In this document: positions 6,410-7,265 of the stretch, in pieces
How positions within the stretch are numbered: the stretch's first letter is position 1
How the letters are laid out: each line of letters begins with the position of its first letter
Assembly: GCA_025938035.1 (NCBI GenBank)
Contig: JAICQE010000195.1
Coordinates: forward strand, 1-7,265
Direction of reading: 5' to 3'
Length of the DNA stretch: 7,265 nucleotides
Source of the DNA: Vicinamibacteria bacterium
GTDB lineage: Bacteria; Acidobacteriota; Vicinamibacteria; Vicinamibacterales; UBA2999
Position numbers and translations under genes: made by a program
Notes under the pieces: model-generated
The model's input: only the letters and a program-made list of their open reading frames with translations
The model's database searches: none
What the model was told of the DNA's origin: nothing

Positions 6410-6437
6410 CGAGCACTCGGCAGCGTGAACTGCTCTG

Positions 6438-7265
6438 CTATGCCCTCGGCCCCGCATCTTTCACCGCCGCGGGCACATCCTTCTCAAACGTCTTGAAGTT
6501 TTCCGCGAACATCGCGGCGAGCCTCTTCGCCTGCGCGTCGTACTCGGCGGCGTCGGGCCAGGTCCCCCGCGGATCGAGCACGTCATCCGGCACGCCCGGG
6601 CAGGTCGCCGGCACGTCGATATTGAATACCGGATGACGCGTGTACTGGACGTTGTCGAGCAGTCCCGTCAACGCGGCGGTGATCATCGCCCGTGTGTGCG
6701 CAATCTTCATCCGGCTGCCGACGCCGTAGGGGCCACCCGTCCACCCCGTGTTGACCAGCCACACGCGCGACTGATGCCTGGCGATCTTCTCGCCGAGCAT
6801 CCGCGCGTATACGTTGGGATTGAGCGGCAGAAACGGCGCGCCGAAGCAGGTGCTGAACGTCGCCTTCGGCTCCGTCACCCCCTTCTCCGTCCCCGCCACG
6901 CGCGCGGTGTAACCGGACAGGAAGTGGTACATCGCGCCATCAGGTGTCAGCCGTGCGATTGGCGGCAGCACGCCATAGGCATCGGCCGTCAGCATGACGA
7001 CGTTGCTCGGATGCCCGGCGCGGCCGGACAGCTCGGCGTTGTCGATGAAGTGGATTGGATAAGAGCCGCGGGTGTTTTCGGTGAGGGAGGCGTCGTCGAG
7101 GTCGAGCGTCCGTGTGTCGGGATCGATGACCACGTTTTCGAGGATGGTGCCGAAGCGTTTCGTCGTCGCGTAGATCTGCGGCTCCGCTTCGGCTGACAAC
7201 TTTATGACCTTCGCATAACAGCCGCCCTCGAAGTTGAAGACGCCCGTCTCGCTCCAGCCGTGCTC
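6438..7265 (-). CDS. pckA: Phosphoenolpyruvate carboxykinase (ATP), C-terminal half; 5' end beyond window edge
   Basis: The enzyme converts oxaloacetate and ATP to phosphoenolpyruvate, CO2 and ADP, the committing step of gluconeogenesis from TCA-cycle intermediates. The frame is open to the right edge and gives 275 residues, about half of the usual 530-540. It opens at [19 protein letters not shown], the segment just after the P-loop and metal-site aspartate of ATP-type PCKs, so those catalytic elements are outside the window. Visible conserved parts are [14 protein letters not shown] (63-76, containing the arginine equivalent to E. coli R333), [16 protein letters not shown] (92-107), [17 protein letters not shown] (113-129), [10 protein letters not shown] (141-150), [19 protein letters not shown] (170-188) and the C-terminal LDPRGTW. 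The protein ends AGPRA before TAG 6440-6438. TTG 7199 lies within the conserved region and is not a start. The GTP-dependent enzyme is excluded by these ATP-type motifs. Confidence 0.97.
   Translation of the reverse strand, partial: EHGWSETGVFNFEGGCYAKVIKLSAEAEPQIYATTKRFGTILENVVIDPDTRTLDLDDASLTENTRGSYPIHFIDNAELSGRAGHPSNVVMLTADAYGVLPPIARLTPDGAMYHFLSGYTARVAGTEKGVTEPKATFSTCFGAPFLPLNPNVYARMLGEKIARHQSRVWLVNTGWTGGPYGVGSRMKIAHTRAMITAALTGLLDNVQYTRHPVFNIDVPATCPGVPDDVLDPRGTWPDAAEYDAQAKRLAAMFAENFKTFEKDVPAAVKDAGPRA

Noticed and set aside
6402..6420. ccgag/ctcgg hairpin shortly after the pckA stop as an intrinsic terminator
   Set aside because: The stem is only 5 bp, no T-run follows on the minus strand, and the bases are shared with the outer arm of the large palindrome.
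6284..6636. Short plus-strand open frames across the pckA-gatB gap
   Set aside because: Their sequence is dictated by the GTTC/GAAC repeat arms and the antisense of pckA. The translations are repetitive (for example NSELRTPNRT-like runs) and not protein-like.

Overview
The window is GC-rich bacterial chromosome with every convincing gene on the minus strand. Reading 5'->3' along that strand, from the right edge to the left, the order is: pckA (3' half only), a 137-bp imperfect palindrome, gatB, a short promoter-bearing gap, ftsE-ftsX, a gap with a promoter-like site, a 103-residue orphan protein, a MOFRL-type glycerate 2-kinase, and rnr (5' two thirds only). No RNA gene, mobile element, CRISPR array or phage gene is visible. 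The content is core housekeeping. The GC-rich codon use and frequent non-ATG starts would suit an Acidobacteriota (Vicinamibacteria-like) genome, but that is an impression from sequence style and has not been tested.

Right part (about 4816-7265). pckA encodes the C-terminal half of ATP-dependent PEP carboxykinase (gluconeogenesis). After its stop comes a 180-bp non-coding gap filled by GTTC-rich and GAAC-rich arms that form one large fold-back. gatB follows. It encodes the B subunit of the Asp/Glu-tRNA amidotransferase and is complete except for an apparent 1-nt deletion about 50 bp before its expected stop, which replaces the last 16 residues with 9 unrelated ones.

Middle part (about 3053-4815). 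The gatB-ftsE gap holds a perfect TATAAT on the minus strand next to a nested inverted repeat. ftsE and ftsX overlap by an ATGA junction and encode the ATPase and the four-helix membrane subunit of the divisome-associated FtsEX complex.

Left part (1-3052). A TTGACA-N18-TAGACT site lies just upstream of a 103-residue protein of unknown function. Its stop is in the same frame as the glycerate kinase reading frame that follows. That kinase has no ATG where its conserved N-terminus should begin, so its start is unresolved. The kinase stop and the rnr start share one base (TGATG), which suggests translational coupling. These three genes look like one transcription unit.

I did not find an undescribed multi-gene system. 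The items worth a second look are the palindromic element before gatB, the gatB frameshift, the missing canonical start of the glycerate kinase with its in-frame upstream ORF, and the orphan 103-residue protein.
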